A stretch of DNA of 64,000 bases, taken from contig NZ_FSRE01000002.1 of NCBI RefSeq assembly GCF_900141795.1, positions 434,001-498,000 of the forward strand. The letters run 5' to 3'. The translations under genes were made by a program, and so were the position numbers. This stretch comes from Sulfurivirga caldicuralii. Its GTDB lineage: Bacteria > Pseudomonadota > Gammaproteobacteria > Thiomicrospirales > Thiomicrospiraceae. Each line of letters opens with the position of its first letter. The stretch's first letter is position 1. Below are positions 1 through 9,238 of this stretch, piece after piece. The notes beneath the pieces were generated by a model. The model made no database searches and was not told the DNA's origin. It was given only the letters and a program-made list of their open reading frames with translations.

Positions 1-443
1 TCCTGCCCCGTCGGGCGCAAAAGTCCCAGTCTGACTGGGGAGATGCCTTTGAAGCACTGGATGAGCCCATGGTGGCCGTTCCCGTGCTGGGCTGGACCTC
101 TGCGGGCGAACCCATCCAGATGGAGCTGGACTACGATACGGTACAGGTGCCGGCATCGCTGGTGAAAAAGGAGACGTTTGCCCTGCGAGTCAAGGGCGAC
201 TCCATGATCGAGGAAGGCATTCGGGACGGCGACCTGGTCGTGATCGAGCGCTCTTCCAGTGCGGCCACCGGCGAGTCGGTCATCGTGCGCATCAACAACG
301 AAACCGTCACCATGAAGAAGCTCTATATCGAAAAGGGCGGCGTGCGTCTGCAGCCCGCCAATCCCACCATGGAACCCATCTTCCTCAAGAACGAGGATGT
401 GGAAATCCTCGGCATCGTGCGCGCCATTGTACGCCAGCCATGA
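1..443 (+). CDS. lexA: LexA repressor, C-terminal part (5' end outside window)
   Basis: The reading frame is open from the left edge, so only the end of the linker and the S24 autoprotease domain are present. LexA represses SOS genes as a dimer and cleaves itself when stimulated by RecA filaments. Visible landmarks are the cleavage dipeptide Ala-Gly in GWTSAGEP, the nucleophile Ser in KGDSM and the general-base Lys in TMKKL, in the right order and spacing. The DNA-binding winged helix lies outside the window. The stop codon overlaps the next start as ATGA, so the downstream genes are probably co-transcribed and SOS-coupled (inference). UmuD shares this domain, but the spacing and the tail fit LexA better. 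Confidence 0.92.
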   Translation, partial: LPRRAQKSQSDWGDAFEALDEPMVAVPVLGWTSAGEPIQMELDYDTVQVPASLVKKETFALRVKGDSMIEEGIRDGDLVVIERSSSAATGESVIVRINNETVTMKKLYIEKGGVRLQPANPTMEPIFLKNEDVEILGIVRAIVRQP

Positions 444-931
444 TCGGCCTGATCATCACCGGCGGCACCCTCGACAAGGATTACGACGCTGTTTCCGGCG
501 AGCTGGTCTTCCCGGGCACCTGCGTGCCCGACATGCTGCAGCAGGGTCGCGTCAGCCACCCCGTGCAACTCCAGGTTATTCTTCAGAAGGATTCGCTCGA
601 ACTCACCGATATGGATCGTCAGCGCATTGCAGATGCCTGCGCCAAGCATCCCGCCCGGCAGCTGGTCATCACCCACGGAACCGACACCATGGTAGAAACG
701 GCGCGCGTGCTGGCGCAGGATGTGCGCCTGCACGACAAGACCCTCGTCCTCACCGGCGCCATGCGCCCTTTCCGTCTCGGAAAGAGCGACGCCCTCTTCA
801 ATCTCGGTGCCGCCCTGATGGCTGTCCAGCTGGCAACACCGGGCGTATGGATCAGCATGCAGGGTGAGCTGTTCCCCTGGCACGGCGTGCGCAAGGATCG
901 CACCGCCGGGCGCTTCGTGGCAGCCTCATGA
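440..931 (+). CDS. Single-domain asparaginase-like protein
   Basis: This 163-residue protein matches only the N-terminal domain of type I/II L-asparaginases. It has the first catalytic-Thr motif TGGT (residues 7-10), the second motif THGTD (78-82) and the TGAMRP segment (105-110). The C-terminal domain that completes the active site in the usual 320-residue enzymes is absent, and the next gene starts immediately, so this is a compact family member rather than a frameshift. Activity on asparagine cannot be assumed. Its start overlaps the lexA stop (ATGA) and its own stop overlaps the next start (ATGA), so all three genes are translationally coupled. Confidence 0.8.
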   Translation: MIGLIITGGTLDKDYDAVSGELVFPGTCVPDMLQQGRVSHPVQLQVILQKDSLELTDMDRQRIADACAKHPARQLVITHGTDTMVETARVLAQDVRLHDKTLVLTGAMRPFRLGKSDALFNLGAALMAVQLATPGVWISMQGELFPWHGVRKDRTAGRFVAAS

Positions 932-1389
932 GCGGGCGGATCTGGGTGGATGCCGACGCCTGCCCGGTGCCGGTGCGCGAGATGATTCTGCGTGCCTGCC
1001 AGCGCACGCAGTGCCCAGTCACTTTCGTTGCCAACCATCCCCTGCCCCTGCCGCAACGCAGCTGGGTGTCCTTTCAGCAGGTGCCCGCCGGCTTCGATGT
1101 GGCCGATGGCGTCATCGCGCACCAGGTCAGCACGAATGATCTGGTGGTCACGCAGGATATTCCCCTGGCAGCCATCGTGGTGGAGAAAGGGGCGCTGTCT
1201 GTCAGCCCGCGGGGCGAGCGCTACGACGCCCAGAGTGTGCGCCAGCGCCTCTCCATGCGCAATTTCATGGAAGAACTGAGAAACAGCGGCGTGCAGACTG
1301 GCGGCAAGGCCACTTTCAGCGAGCGGGATCGACGCCAGTTCGCCCAGGTGCTGGACAGCTGGCTGCAGCGCCGCAACAGTGCACACTAG
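928..1389 (+). CDS. YaiI/YqxD family protein (UPF0178)
   Basis: This 153-residue protein begins with the family signature IWVDADACPVP, the acidic metal-binding-like motif of the UPF0178 group, which has a PIN/NYN-like fold. The second acidic cluster (VTQDIPLA) and the glycine/arginine-rich middle (SVSPRGERYDAQ) also match. The biochemical role of the family is not established; a nuclease-like role is suggested only by fold. It is the last gene of the lexA transcription unit and is followed at once by an intrinsic terminator. Confidence 0.88.
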   Translation: MSGRIWVDADACPVPVREMILRACQRTQCPVTFVANHPLPLPQRSWVSFQQVPAGFDVADGVIAHQVSTNDLVVTQDIPLAAIVVEKGALSVSPRGERYDAQSVRQRLSMRNFMEELRNSGVQTGGKATFSERDRRQFAQVLDSWLQRRNSAH

Positions 1390-1390
1390 A

Positions 1391-1418
1391 AAGGCCGCAA
1401 AGCGCGGCCTTCCTTTTT
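1391..1418 (+). terminator. Intrinsic terminator of the lexA unit
   Basis: An 8-bp perfect stem AAGGCCGC/GCGGCCTT with a 5-base loop is followed by TTCCTTTTT, directly after the UPF0178 stop codon and before the convergent cyclic-nucleotide-binding gene. Confidence 0.85.
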
Positions 1419-1441
1419 AAACAGGGTTGATACGGTGTCGC

Positions 1442-1933
1442 TTAACGCTTGCCAGTGCCCATCAGATAGTGCTCCATGGCGGAAATGTCCTGACTCATGG
1501 TGCGCACTAGATGATCGAGACTCACGATAGCGTTTTCCAGAATGTTTACCGCAATATAGGGCTCTTCCACCTTGAGGCGGTCGTACATGGGGCGGGTCAG
1601 CTCCAGCAGAATGACTTCGCGGCTGTCGGCCTGCATGCGCAGATTGCGCGGCTTGCGGTCAAAAAAGGACATTTCACCAATCAGCGTGCCTTCCGGCTGG
1701 GTGCCGACTTCCACCACTTCGTGACCATTCTTGCTGTAGAAACCCACCTTGCCCTCGTAAACGTAATAGAGCGCTTCGCCCACTTCGCCCATGTCGGAAA
1801 TGATGTCGCCCTGCTTGTAGTGGCGCTCATGCAGGTAATTGCTCAGTCGCTTGACCTCGTCCCGGGTCAGGGATTCACAGATCTTGTACTGCTGGAAAAA
1901 GTCGTAAAGCTGTTCCGGGGTGATTTCTTTCAT
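1442..1933 (-). CDS. Cyclic nucleotide-binding domain protein without a DNA-binding domain
   Basis: This 163-residue protein consists almost entirely of one CRP-type cyclic nucleotide-binding beta-roll (about residues 15-130), including KQGDIISDMGEVGEALYYVYEGKV and LIGEMSFFDRKPR, the position of the phosphate-binding cassette. A helical tail follows (residues 130-163); there is no helix-turn-helix, so it is not a CRP/FNR transcription factor. It probably senses a nucleotide or acts as a protein-interaction module (inference). Its start codon overlaps the stop of the methyltransferase gene (ATGA), making it the last gene of the leftward truB unit. Confidence 0.82.
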   Translation of the reverse strand: MKEITPEQLYDFFQQYKICESLTRDEVKRLSNYLHERHYKQGDIISDMGEVGEALYYVYEGKVGFYSKNGHEVVEVGTQPEGTLIGEMSFFDRKPRNLRMQADSREVILLELTRPMYDRLKVEEPYIAVNILENAIVSLDHLVRTMSQDISAMEHYLMGTGKR

Positions 1934-2688
1934 GGTTTCCTCCCAATGTAGAGCGACATGGGCCGCCCGTCTGACGATTGAATTATTTTAGCAGTGATTG
2001 GCGTCAGTGCGGCAAATCCGCGCTGCAACTGCTCGGGCGTGGCCTTGTGAGCTGCAGCGGCCGGCTTACTGGCATCCGGATGAAAGCAGAGTACAAATAC
2101 GTGGCCGCCCGATGCAAGACGCGACGCCATGGTTTCGAACAGCTCGGGCAGGTGCATGCGCACCATCAGAACCAAATCAAACGGGTCCGTGGGCATACAG
2201 TCAGGCTGACGCAGATTGCACGCCCTGAAATCCACCACTACGCCTTCATGCCGGGCCAGCGCCTCGGCCCGTGCCAGGGCCCGCGCTTCGCGATCAATGG
2301 CCGTGACCGACCAACCCTGCATGGCCAGCCAGACCGCATCCCGTCCGCCGCCGCACCCCAGATCGAGTGCCCGTCCCACGGGCAAGGTTCCCTCTTCCAG
2401 CCACTGCTGCAACGCCGGAGTGGGTTGCCACAGGCGTGCCGAGTCAGAACCCATTTCCACCGGGCCCGTCCATGCTGACCAGTCGTGCAGCTGTACCGCA
2501 TAACCCTTGGCCCGAAGCCAGTCCACCGCATCGGAGGGCGGCTCCATCAGGTGGAGCGTACCAACATGCGGCGCCGGCAACGCATTCTGCAACAGCCGCA
2601 GTGCCGGCCAGGAAAAATGGGCGCTGCCCGGCACATGCCCAGCCGCAAAAGCGGCCTCGGACCGAAAATCGAGCCAGCAAGGCTTCAT
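1930..2688 (-). CDS. Rhodanese-like/SAM-dependent methyltransferase fusion
   Basis: The first 70 residues resemble a rhodanese domain (DFRSEAAFAAGHVPGSAHFSWP), but the active-site loop near residues 46-53 (LHLMEPPS) has no cysteine, so sulfur transfer by that domain is unlikely. Residues 85-252 form a class I methyltransferase with motif I LDLGCGGGRDA (108-118), the acidic end of beta-2 (VTAIDRE) and a TehB-like layout. The substrate is unknown. It lies 51 bases behind truB on the same strand and overlaps the following gene by 4 bases, so it is probably expressed from the translation operon. Confidence 0.78.
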   Translation of the reverse strand: MKPCWLDFRSEAAFAAGHVPGSAHFSWPALRLLQNALPAPHVGTLHLMEPPSDAVDWLRAKGYAVQLHDWSAWTGPVEMGSDSARLWQPTPALQQWLEEGTLPVGRALDLGCGGGRDAVWLAMQGWSVTAIDREARALARAEALARHEGVVVDFRACNLRQPDCMPTDPFDLVLMVRMHLPELFETMASRLASGGHVFVLCFHPDASKPAAAAHKATPEQLQRGFAALTPITAKIIQSSDGRPMSLYIGRKP

Positions 2689-2739
2689 GGGGAAAGGGCC
2701 TGGCCCGTCAGATACCGGCCTGCCATGGCGGAACGCCCC

Positions 2740-3642
2740 TCAACCCGCCGATGGAGAAGGCAGGTTGAAAATACGCTGCGGCCACAGCTGTCCGTCACGC
2801 TGAACGCCGATGCCCAGCAGACGACCTTCCCCGTCATACACCCGCCAACGTTCCACTGTCTGGCTGGAGGCCGCCACTGGATTGCCATGCTGAAAACGCT
2901 CAGCCTGCTCGGGACTGAGCAACCTTTCAGGCAGATGGCTCAGCAGGCGATCCACCGGCAGCAGCGCCGTTTCGGGAAAGGCTTCGATAACCTCCAGCGG
3001 CAGCGCCATGTCCACCTTGAAACCACCGGTTTCCGTGCGTCGCAGCTGAGTGAGATGGCCTACCGTGCCCAGCTGCACCGCCAGATCCTCGCCGAGCGTG
3101 CGAATGTAGGTACCCTTGCCCACCGTGGCCCGGAAACGAATGTGGGCGTCGTCGAAATCCAGCAGTTCGAAACGGTGCACCTGCACCCGCCGCGGCGCCA
3201 CCTCGACAGCCTCGCCCTTGCGGGCATAGTGATACAGCGGCTTGCCGTCCTTTTTCAGCGCTGAATAGACAGGTGGAATCTGCTCGATCTCGCCGGTAAG
3301 GCTGTACATGGCCGCCACAATGCCATCCCGCGTCAGCAGGGGCAGTGGCGCCGTTTCGATCACCTCACCCTCGCAGTCCGCCGTGTCCGTGCGTGCCCCC
3401 AGCTTGAGAGTCGCCTCATAGGTCTTGTCCGCATCCAGCAAAAAGGCACTCGCCTTGGTGGCCTCGCCAAGACACACGGGCAGCAAGCCGGTCGCAAACG
3501 GATCAAGCGTGCCGGTATGCCCGGCCTTCTGTGCGTCGTAGATGCGCTTGATCCGCTGCACCACAGCATTGGATGTCATGCCTGCAGGCTTGTCCACCAG
3601 CACGACGCCGGAAATCGGCTTGCCACGTCGTTTTTTAGCCAT
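2740..3642 (-). CDS. truB: tRNA pseudouridine(55) synthase TruB
   Basis: TruB isomerises U55 in the T-loop of tRNAs. The catalytic Asp is in GHTGTLDPFATG (Asp47 from the chosen start), with the upstream VDKPAGMTSN motif and a C-terminal PUA-like region. The start chosen here gives MAKKRRGKPISG, the usual family N-terminus; an ATG four codons upstream (3654) is also possible. It is the last gene of the rimP-nusA-infB-rbfA-truB order, but a hairpin terminator and one copy of the dispersed 20-bp repeat separate it from rbfA, so its expression may be partly independent. Confidence 0.95.
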   Translation of the reverse strand: MAKKRRGKPISGVVLVDKPAGMTSNAVVQRIKRIYDAQKAGHTGTLDPFATGLLPVCLGEATKASAFLLDADKTYEATLKLGARTDTADCEGEVIETAPLPLLTRDGIVAAMYSLTGEIEQIPPVYSALKKDGKPLYHYARKGEAVEVAPRRVQVHRFELLDFDDAHIRFRATVGKGTYIRTLGEDLAVQLGTVGHLTQLRRTETGGFKVDMALPLEVIEAFPETALLPVDRLLSHLPERLLSPEQAERFQHGNPVAASSQTVERWRVYDGEGRLLGIGVQRDGQLWPQRIFNLPSPSAG

Positions 3643-3663
3643 AACGCTGCTCATACCCCATAC

Positions 3664-3687
3664 AAAAACGCCCTGGAATCCAGGGCG
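3664..3687 (-). terminator. Hairpin terminator between rbfA and truB
   Basis: Read leftward, the perfect 8-bp stem CGCCCTGG/CCAGGGCG with a 3-base loop is followed by TTTTTG. It would reduce read-through from infB-rbfA into truB. Confidence 0.7.
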
Positions 3688-3701
3688 AAAAAATTCATTT
3701 C

Positions 3702-3722
3702 AAAAAAGTCGGGGACCCCCCT
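3702..3722. repeat. Dispersed 20-bp repeat, copy 1
   Basis: AAAAAAGTCGGGGACCCCCC followed by T, lying between the rbfA stop and the terminator hairpin. It shares the core GTCGGGGACCCCC with the other full copies in this window. Confidence 0.85.
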
Positions 3723-3732
3723 TTCGGGGCGC

Positions 3733-4095
3733 CTACCGCTTGTGCAGTGCCTTGGCAATAAGCGCTTCGATCTCGCTGGCCTTTTCCGGTACTTCATCGT
3801 AATAGAAGCGCAGCTCCGGCGTGATGCGCAGGAGCAGCTGCTTGCCGAGGCTGCTGCGCAGAAAGCCCCTCGCCTTCTCAAATCCGGCCAGAGCGTCCTG
3901 CACCTGCGGGTCGTCCCGGTTGGCGCCGAGCACGTCGAAATAGACCTTGCAAATGCTCAGGTCCTTGGAGACCTTGCATTCGGTGATGGTCACGCCCTGC
4001 AGGCGCGGATCCTTGACCTCGCGCTGCAGCAGGGTGGCGAGAATGCGCTGAATCTCGCTTTCGACGCGGTCGGTGCGGCTGTAGTCCCGTTCCAT
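3733..4095 (-). CDS. rbfA: Ribosome-binding factor A
   Basis: This 120-residue, single KH-like domain protein acts in late 30S subunit maturation around the 5' end of 16S rRNA. Family landmarks are the N-terminal RTDRVESEIQRILATLLQREVKDPRL segment, the VSKDLSICKVYFDVL strand and the RITPELRFYYDE motif near the C-terminus. Its start overlaps the infB stop (ATGA), as expected for coupling in the nusA-infB operon. Confidence 0.95.
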   Translation of the reverse strand: MERDYSRTDRVESEIQRILATLLQREVKDPRLQGVTITECKVSKDLSICKVYFDVLGANRDDPQVQDALAGFEKARGFLRSSLGKQLLLRITPELRFYYDEVPEKASEIEALIAKALHKR

Positions 4096-6641
4096 CAGTC
4101 AAGCGTCCGTTTGGTTTCCACACGCTCGAACACCTCGATCTGGTCTCCAACGCGCACATCGTTGTAGTCCTTCACGCCGATACCGCACTCCATGCCCTGG
4201 CGCACTTCCTGCACGTCTTCCTTGAAGCGGCGCAGGGATTCCAGTTCGCCCGTGTAGATGACGGTGTTGTCGCGCAGCACGCGGATCGGGTTGTTGCGCT
4301 TGACCACGCCCTCGGTGACCATGCAGCCCGCTACCGCGCCAAACTTGGGCGAGCGGAACACGTCGCGCACTTCGGCGACACCGATGATCTCTTCCTTGAA
4401 CTCCGGTGCCATCTTGCCTTCGATGGCGCGCTTGATGGTGTCCACGGCATCGTAGATGACCGAGAAGTAGTGCACGTCCACGCCTTCCTGCTCGATCAGC
4501 TTGCGGGCGGTGGCATCGGCACGCACGTTAAAGCCGATGATGATGGCGTGGGTGGCCATGGCCAGGTTGACGTCGGTTTCGGTAATGGCACCCACTCCGG
4601 CGGAAACCACATTGACCTTTACCTCGTCGGTGGAGAGCTTGGTCAGCGACTCGCGCAGCGCTTCCAGCGAGCCCTGCACGTCTGCCTTGATAATGACATT
4701 GACCTCTTCCAGCTCGGCTTCACCCATGCGGTTGAACATGGCTTCCAGCTTGGTCTTCTGCTGGCGCTTGAGCTGCTCCTGACGAATGCGCTCCTTGCGC
4801 TGCTCGGCCACTTCCTTGGCCTTGCGTTCGTTGGGCACCACCAGCATCTCGTCACCGGCTGCCGGCACGCCAGACAGGCCGATCACCTCTACCGGCGTGG
4901 ACGGTGTGGCTTCCTTCACCTGCTTGCCCAGGTCGTTGATCATGCTGCGCACACGCCCGTATTCGGTGCCCGCCAGCATCATGTCCCCCTTGTGCAGGGT
5001 ACCGGCCTGCACCAGCACGGTCGCCACCGGACCACGTCCCTTATCGAGACGGGACTCCAGAATGACCCCTTTCGCAGGCCCCTTGTAAGGCGCCTTGAGC
5101 TCGAGAATTTCGGAGACCAGCAGGATGGTTTCCAGCAGCTCGTCCACGCCCTGGCCCGTCTTGGCCGAAACCTTGACGAAAGGTACGTCACCACCCCATT
5201 CTTCCGGCACCACTTCGTGCTGCACCAGCTCCTGCATGACGCGGTCAGGATTGGCGGTTTCCTTGTCGATCTTATTAATGGCCACGATCATGGCCACGCC
5301 CGCCGACTTGGCGTGCTGGATGGCCTCAATGGTCTGCGGCATGACGCCATCGTCCGCCGCCACCACGATAATGGCCACATCTGTTGCCTTCGCGCCGCGG
5401 GCACGCATGGCGGTAAAGGCCTCGTGCCCCGGGGTATCAATGAAGGTGATCCTGCCGGAGGGCAGCTCCACGCTATAGGCACCGATGTGCTGGGTAATGC
5501 CGCCCGCCTCTTTCGCGGTAACGCGGGAGTTGCGGATGTAGTCCAGCAGCGAGGTCTTGCCATGATCCACGTGGCCCATGATGGTGACCACCGGTGGGCG
5601 CGGACGCACATCACTGTACTGGCCTTCCACTTGCTCGATCACCTTCTCTTCCAGCTCGGTTTCACTCACGGTGACCGGCTTGTGACCGAACTCTTCCACC
5701 ACCAGCACGGCGGTTTCCTGATCGATGGACTGGTTGATGGTGGCCATTTCGCCCATCATCATCAATTTCTTGATCACCTCGGTGGCCTTGACCGCCATGC
5801 GGTCGGCCAGCTCCGCTACGGTGATGGTTTCCGGAATGCGCACTTCGCGCACCACCGGTCCTGCGGGTTTCTTGAAGCCGTGCCTGTTGTTGATCTTGAT
5901 TTCCTTCTTCGGTTCGAACGGTTTGGGCTTGTCCTTCTTCAGCAGCGGATTGACCACCTTGGCAGTGGTATCGTCTTCCTCCACGGCATCATCCAGCAGC
6001 CCCTTTTTCTTCTTGCCCGGCTTTTTCTTCGCCGGTTTGGGCTTTTCTTTCAGCTTCTTGAGCTGTTCCAGCTTTTCCAGCGCCTTGGCGTCGGCTTCTA
6101 GCTCTTTCTTGATCGCCTTTTCGTCCGCTTCAGCCTTGGTTTTGGGTTTAGGCTCTGCCTTGGGCTTGGGTGCCGTCTCGGTGGCCTTGGCCGCCTTGGC
6201 CTGCTCCTCGGCGATGCGCTTGGCCTCTTCCGCCTTGCGCTTCGCTTCCAGTTCCGCTTCACGCTGCTTGCGGGCTTCTTCCTCGGCCTTGCGCTTGGCT
6301 TCCTCTTCCGCCTTGCGCTTCGCCTCTTCTTCGGCACGCTGTTCTTCAATGACACTGCGCTTTACATAGGTACGCTTCTTGCGCACCTCAATGCTGACCT
6401 TGCGCTTGCCGTCCACATTGAGCGTTTTCACCTGTTTGCGGCGCAGGGTCACCTTTTCGGGCGCTTCGGCGTCCTGACCGTGTTTGCTCTTCAGATGCGA
6501 CAGCAGCTGCTGCTTTTCTTCATCGGTCAGCGGATCGGTCGGCTGCTTGCCCTTGATGCCCGCCTCTTCCAGCTGGCTAATCAGTTTTTCAACAGAAAGG
6601 TCCAGTAGCTGTGCAAATTTGTCAATCGTTGTTCCTGCCAT
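4095..6641 (-). CDS. infB: Translation initiation factor IF-2
   Basis: IF-2 is the GTPase that positions initiator tRNA on the 30S subunit. The 848 residues hold a short N-terminal IF2_N helical domain (residues 1-50), a long low-complexity linker rich in Lys, Glu and Ala (about 85-250, with repeated [11 protein letters not shown] blocks), a second IF2_N unit, then the G domain with G1 GHVDHGKTS near residue 354, DTPGHEAF and NKIDK, followed by domains II-IV. The length is typical of gammaproteobacteria. It lies 18 bases behind nusA with a good ribosome site. Confidence 0.97.
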   Translation of the reverse strand: MAGTTIDKFAQLLDLSVEKLISQLEEAGIKGKQPTDPLTDEEKQQLLSHLKSKHGQDAEAPEKVTLRRKQVKTLNVDGKRKVSIEVRKKRTYVKRSVIEEQRAEEEAKRKAEEEAKRKAEEEARKQREAELEAKRKAEEAKRIAEEQAKAAKATETAPKPKAEPKPKTKAEADEKAIKKELEADAKALEKLEQLKKLKEKPKPAKKKPGKKKKGLLDDAVEEDDTTAKVVNPLLKKDKPKPFEPKKEIKINNRHGFKKPAGPVVREVRIPETITVAELADRMAVKATEVIKKLMMMGEMATINQSIDQETAVLVVEEFGHKPVTVSETELEEKVIEQVEGQYSDVRPRPPVVTIMGHVDHGKTSLLDYIRNSRVTAKEAGGITQHIGAYSVELPSGRITFIDTPGHEAFTAMRARGAKATDVAIIVVAADDGVMPQTIEAIQHAKSAGVAMIVAINKIDKETANPDRVMQELVQHEVVPEEWGGDVPFVKVSAKTGQGVDELLETILLVSEILELKAPYKGPAKGVILESRLDKGRGPVATVLVQAGTLHKGDMMLAGTEYGRVRSMINDLGKQVKEATPSTPVEVIGLSGVPAAGDEMLVVPNERKAKEVAEQRKERIRQEQLKRQQKTKLEAMFNRMGEAELEEVNVIIKADVQGSLEALRESLTKLSTDEVKVNVVSAGVGAITETDVNLAMATHAIIIGFNVRADATARKLIEQEGVDVHYFSVIYDAVDTIKRAIEGKMAPEFKEEIIGVAEVRDVFRSPKFGAVAGCMVTEGVVKRNNPIRVLRDNTVIYTGELESLRRFKEDVQEVRQGMECGIGVKDYNDVRVGDQIEVFERVETKRTLD

Positions 6642-6659
6642 GCGGCACCTCCTTTCTGT

Positions 6660-8153
6660 TTACTCGAACCACGGTGCGCGGGCTTTCATGATCAGCTCGG
6701 CAGCGGTTTCCTCGTCGATACCGGCAATATCCATCAGCTCATCGGTGCTGAGTTCGGCCAGATCTTCCTGCGTGACCACGCCGGCTGCAGCCAGCTTGTT
6801 GGCCAGCTCCTCTGTCATGCCTTCAAGGTTCAACAGGTCCTCGGCCGGCTTGGCGGTTTCGATCTTTTCTTCTTCGGCAATCGCCTTGGTCAGCAGCGCA
6901 TCCTTGGCGCGCTGCTTGAGCTCGCTGACCAGCTCTTCATCAAAGCCGTCGATCTCCAGCATTTCAATAGCGGGGACGTACGCTACTTCTTCCAGCGTAG
7001 TGAAGCCTTCTTCGGCCAGTACACGCGCCAGATCGTCGTCGATGCCGAGACTCTCCTTGAACATCTCGATGATCTTCTGCGCTTCGGAGGCGTGCTTGGC
7101 CTCCATTTCGGAAGCGCTCATGACGTTGAGCTCCCAGCCGGTCAGCTGAGAGGCCAGGCGCACGTTCTGGCCGTTCTTACCAATGGCCAGCGACAGTTGC
7201 TCGTCCTCGACCGCCAGATCCATTTCGTGCTTGTCTTCGTCCACGGTAATGGCAACGATCTCAGCCGGTGCCATGGCGTTGATGACGTACTGGGCATCAT
7301 TTTCATCCCACTTGATAATGTCGATGCGCTCGCCATTGAGCTCGTTACTCACCGCATTGACGCGGCCACCACGCATGCCGATACAGGCACCGACGGGGTC
7401 CAGACGCGGGTCATTGGAGCGCACCGCCACCTTGGCGCGGGATCCCGGATCGCGTGCCGCGCCCATGATGTCGATCAGGCCTTCGTTGATCTCCGGCACT
7501 TCGATCTTGAACAGCTCGATCAAAAATTCGTTGCAGGTGCGCGAACAGACCAGCAGCGGCCCGCGGGGGCGGTATTCCACTTCCTTCAGATAGGCGCGGG
7601 CGCGCTCGCCCAGGCGGAAATGCTCGCGGGGAATAACGTCTGACCGGGGTATCACCGCCTCCACATTATCGCCCAGGTCGAGAATGATATCGCCACGGTC
7701 CACCCGCTTAACCTGGCCGGACACCAGTTCACCGACACGGTCCCTGTAGTCTTCCACAATTTTCTTGCGCTCAGCTTCGCGCACCTTCTGGATGATGACC
7801 TGTTTGGCCGTCTGTGCACCGATGCGGCCGAAGTCCACCGACTCAATCGGTTCCTCGATGATATCGCCCACCTGCGCGTGCGGATCACGCTTCTGCGCTT
7901 CGCTCAGACGCATGTACCAGCCTTCGTTCTCTTCGATTTCGGCGTCGTCGTCCACCACTTCCCACACGCGGAAGGTTTCATAATCGCCGGTTTCACGGTC
8001 GATCTTCACGCGGGCATTGATCTCGTCGTGATGCTTCTTGCGCGTCGCGGTTGCCAGCGCCGTTTCGATGGCGTCGAAAATAACCTCTTCATCCACGCCC
8101 TTCTCGTTGGACATGATTTCGACGATCTGCAAAATTTCCTTGTTCTTGCTCAT
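6660..8153 (-). CDS. nusA: Transcription termination/antitermination factor NusA
   Basis: NusA binds RNA polymerase and nascent RNA and modulates pausing, termination and antitermination. The 497 residues show the N-terminal polymerase-binding domain, an S1 domain (around [21 protein letters not shown]), KH1 and KH2 ([17 protein letters not shown] and [14 protein letters not shown]) and two acidic C-terminal repeats as in E. coli. It is 12 bases from rimP. NusA often autoregulates its own operon; the leader terminator ahead of rimP is a plausible site for that here. Confidence 0.97.
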   Translation of the reverse strand: MSKNKEILQIVEIMSNEKGVDEEVIFDAIETALATATRKKHHDEINARVKIDRETGDYETFRVWEVVDDDAEIEENEGWYMRLSEAQKRDPHAQVGDIIEEPIESVDFGRIGAQTAKQVIIQKVREAERKKIVEDYRDRVGELVSGQVKRVDRGDIILDLGDNVEAVIPRSDVIPREHFRLGERARAYLKEVEYRPRGPLLVCSRTCNEFLIELFKIEVPEINEGLIDIMGAARDPGSRAKVAVRSNDPRLDPVGACIGMRGGRVNAVSNELNGERIDIIKWDENDAQYVINAMAPAEIVAITVDEDKHEMDLAVEDEQLSLAIGKNGQNVRLASQLTGWELNVMSASEMEAKHASEAQKIIEMFKESLGIDDDLARVLAEEGFTTLEEVAYVPAIEMLEIDGFDEELVSELKQRAKDALLTKAIAEEEKIETAKPAEDLLNLEGMTEELANKLAAAGVVTQEDLAELSTDELMDIAGIDEETAAELIMKARAPWFE

Positions 8154-8165
8154 GGTGGGTCCTCG

Positions 8166-8621
8166 TTAAAACTTGGGAACGACGTTGGCCTTGTCGATGT
8201 TGTCGTAATCAATTTCGTAGGTTTCGCCATCCACTTCCATGGCGATGCCGTCTTCATTCACATCCGTGATCGGCCCCTTGAACTTGCGGCGGCCCATCAC
8301 CGGGTCGTGGGTGCGTACCGCAACGGTTTCGTCGCGAAAGCGCTCGAACTGCTCGCGATTGAATAGCGGACGGTCCAGCCCTGGCGATGAAATCTCCAGG
8401 TTGTAGGCATTGGCAATGGGGTCTTCCACATCGAGAATGCCGCTGACTTCGTAGCTGACATCCGCGCAGTCGTCCACGGTGACACCGCCCGGCTTGTCGA
8501 TATAAATGCGCAGGGTGGCGCGCCCTCCGACGGGGACATACTCGCACCCCCAGAATTCCATGCCCATCTCTTCAATGGTCGGGCGCACCAGTTGTTCAAT
8601 CCTGTCTTCAATGCGACTCAT
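8166..8621 (-). CDS. rimP: Ribosome maturation factor RimP
   Basis: RimP assists 30S subunit assembly. The 151-residue protein begins MSRIEDRIEQLVRP and carries the family strands GMEFWGCEYVPVGGRATLRIYID and the ISSPGLDRPL motif, then an SH3-like C-terminal domain. The frame is open upstream, but translation from farther up would run through the promoter -10 and the leader terminator, so the start at 8621 is preferred. It is the first gene of the operon. Confidence 0.94.
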   Translation of the reverse strand: MSRIEDRIEQLVRPTIEEMGMEFWGCEYVPVGGRATLRIYIDKPGGVTVDDCADVSYEVSGILDVEDPIANAYNLEISSPGLDRPLFNREQFERFRDETVAVRTHDPVMGRRKFKGPITDVNEDGIAMEVDGETYEIDYDNIDKANVVPKF

Positions 8622-8644
8622 GCGTGTTTCTTTTTCTCCATTAA

Positions 8645-8669
8645 CAAAAAACCCCGACACGGCGGGGTT
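8645..8669 (-). terminator. Leader terminator (attenuator) upstream of rimP
   Basis: Read leftward, AACCCCG-CCGTGT-CGGGGTT is followed by a T tract, about 70-90 bases after the predicted transcription start and 24 bases before rimP. The leader also holds an imperfect CCCTG/CAGGG stem enclosing GGTC/GACC. Because it lies between promoter and first gene, it is likely an attenuator rather than a gene-end terminator (inference). Confidence 0.75.
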
Positions 8670-8744
8670 TTCACCACCCTGCCCGGTCAGACGACCAAAC
8701 AGGGCGTGTGCACTGCACGCGCACACCAATTTCAATACAGGCAA

Positions 8745-8772
8745 ATTATAGGGTCAAAGCACGCGAAGTCAA
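8745..8772 (-). promoter_or_regulatory. Sigma70 promoter of the rimP-nusA-infB operon
   Basis: Read leftward: TTGACT, 16-base spacer, TATAAT, a near-consensus housekeeping promoter. The rest of the roughly 180-base divergent interval up to the DUF4212 gene holds an inverted repeat TTTGCT-N6-AGCAAA at 8803-8820 that could be an operator for either side. Confidence 0.82.
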
Positions 8773-8953
8773 GGCATTCAACAGCTTAACTTTCTTTCGC
8801 ATTTTGCTGAAATAAGCAAATATTACAGGGCATAAAGAGGGCTTATCCAAGCAGACCTCATTAAGTGGTAGCATGCGCACAATTCGGGCTGCAGCAAGCC
8901 TGGAGACTGCTGTTGATCATCCCAACAAAAAAGCAATAAAAAAAGGAGGTCAC

Positions 8954-9226
8954 ATGACCGAAGAAACCAATACCCCTACACGCAATGACGGGCACTGGCG
9001 CGATACCCTGCGTTTGCTGGTGACCTGTCTGGCCATCTGGTTTACGGTGTCCTACCTGTTCGGCATCATCCTGGTGGATGTGCTGAACCAGGTTCGCATC
9101 GGCGGCTATCCTCTGGGCTTCTGGTTTGCCCAGCAGGGATCCATCTATGTGTTCATCTTCCTCGTGTTCTGCTATGCATCACGCATGAACAAGATTGACC
9201 GTCACCATGACGTCCACGAACAATAA
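8954..9226 (+). CDS. DUF4212 small membrane subunit of a sodium/solute symporter
   Basis: This 90-residue protein has two predicted membrane helices (LRLLVTCLAIWFTVSYLFGI and the stretch around FWFAQQGSIYVFIFLVFCY). The family is almost always encoded next to a VC_2705-type sodium/solute symporter, as here 12 bases upstream, and is considered its small subunit. The start is set by a strong Shine-Dalgarno AAGGAGGT just before the ATG; an in-frame start 27 codons upstream lacks such a site. Confidence 0.88.
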   Translation: MTEETNTPTRNDGHWRDTLRLLVTCLAIWFTVSYLFGIILVDVLNQVRIGGYPLGFWFAQQGSIYVFIFLVFCYASRMNKIDRHHDVHEQ

Positions 9227-9238
9227 GGAGCCGAATAC

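Noticed and set aside
4470-6101. Long rightward open frame antisense to infB
   Set aside because: It is His/Gly/Leu-rich shadow coding with no family match; infB on the other strand is unmistakable.
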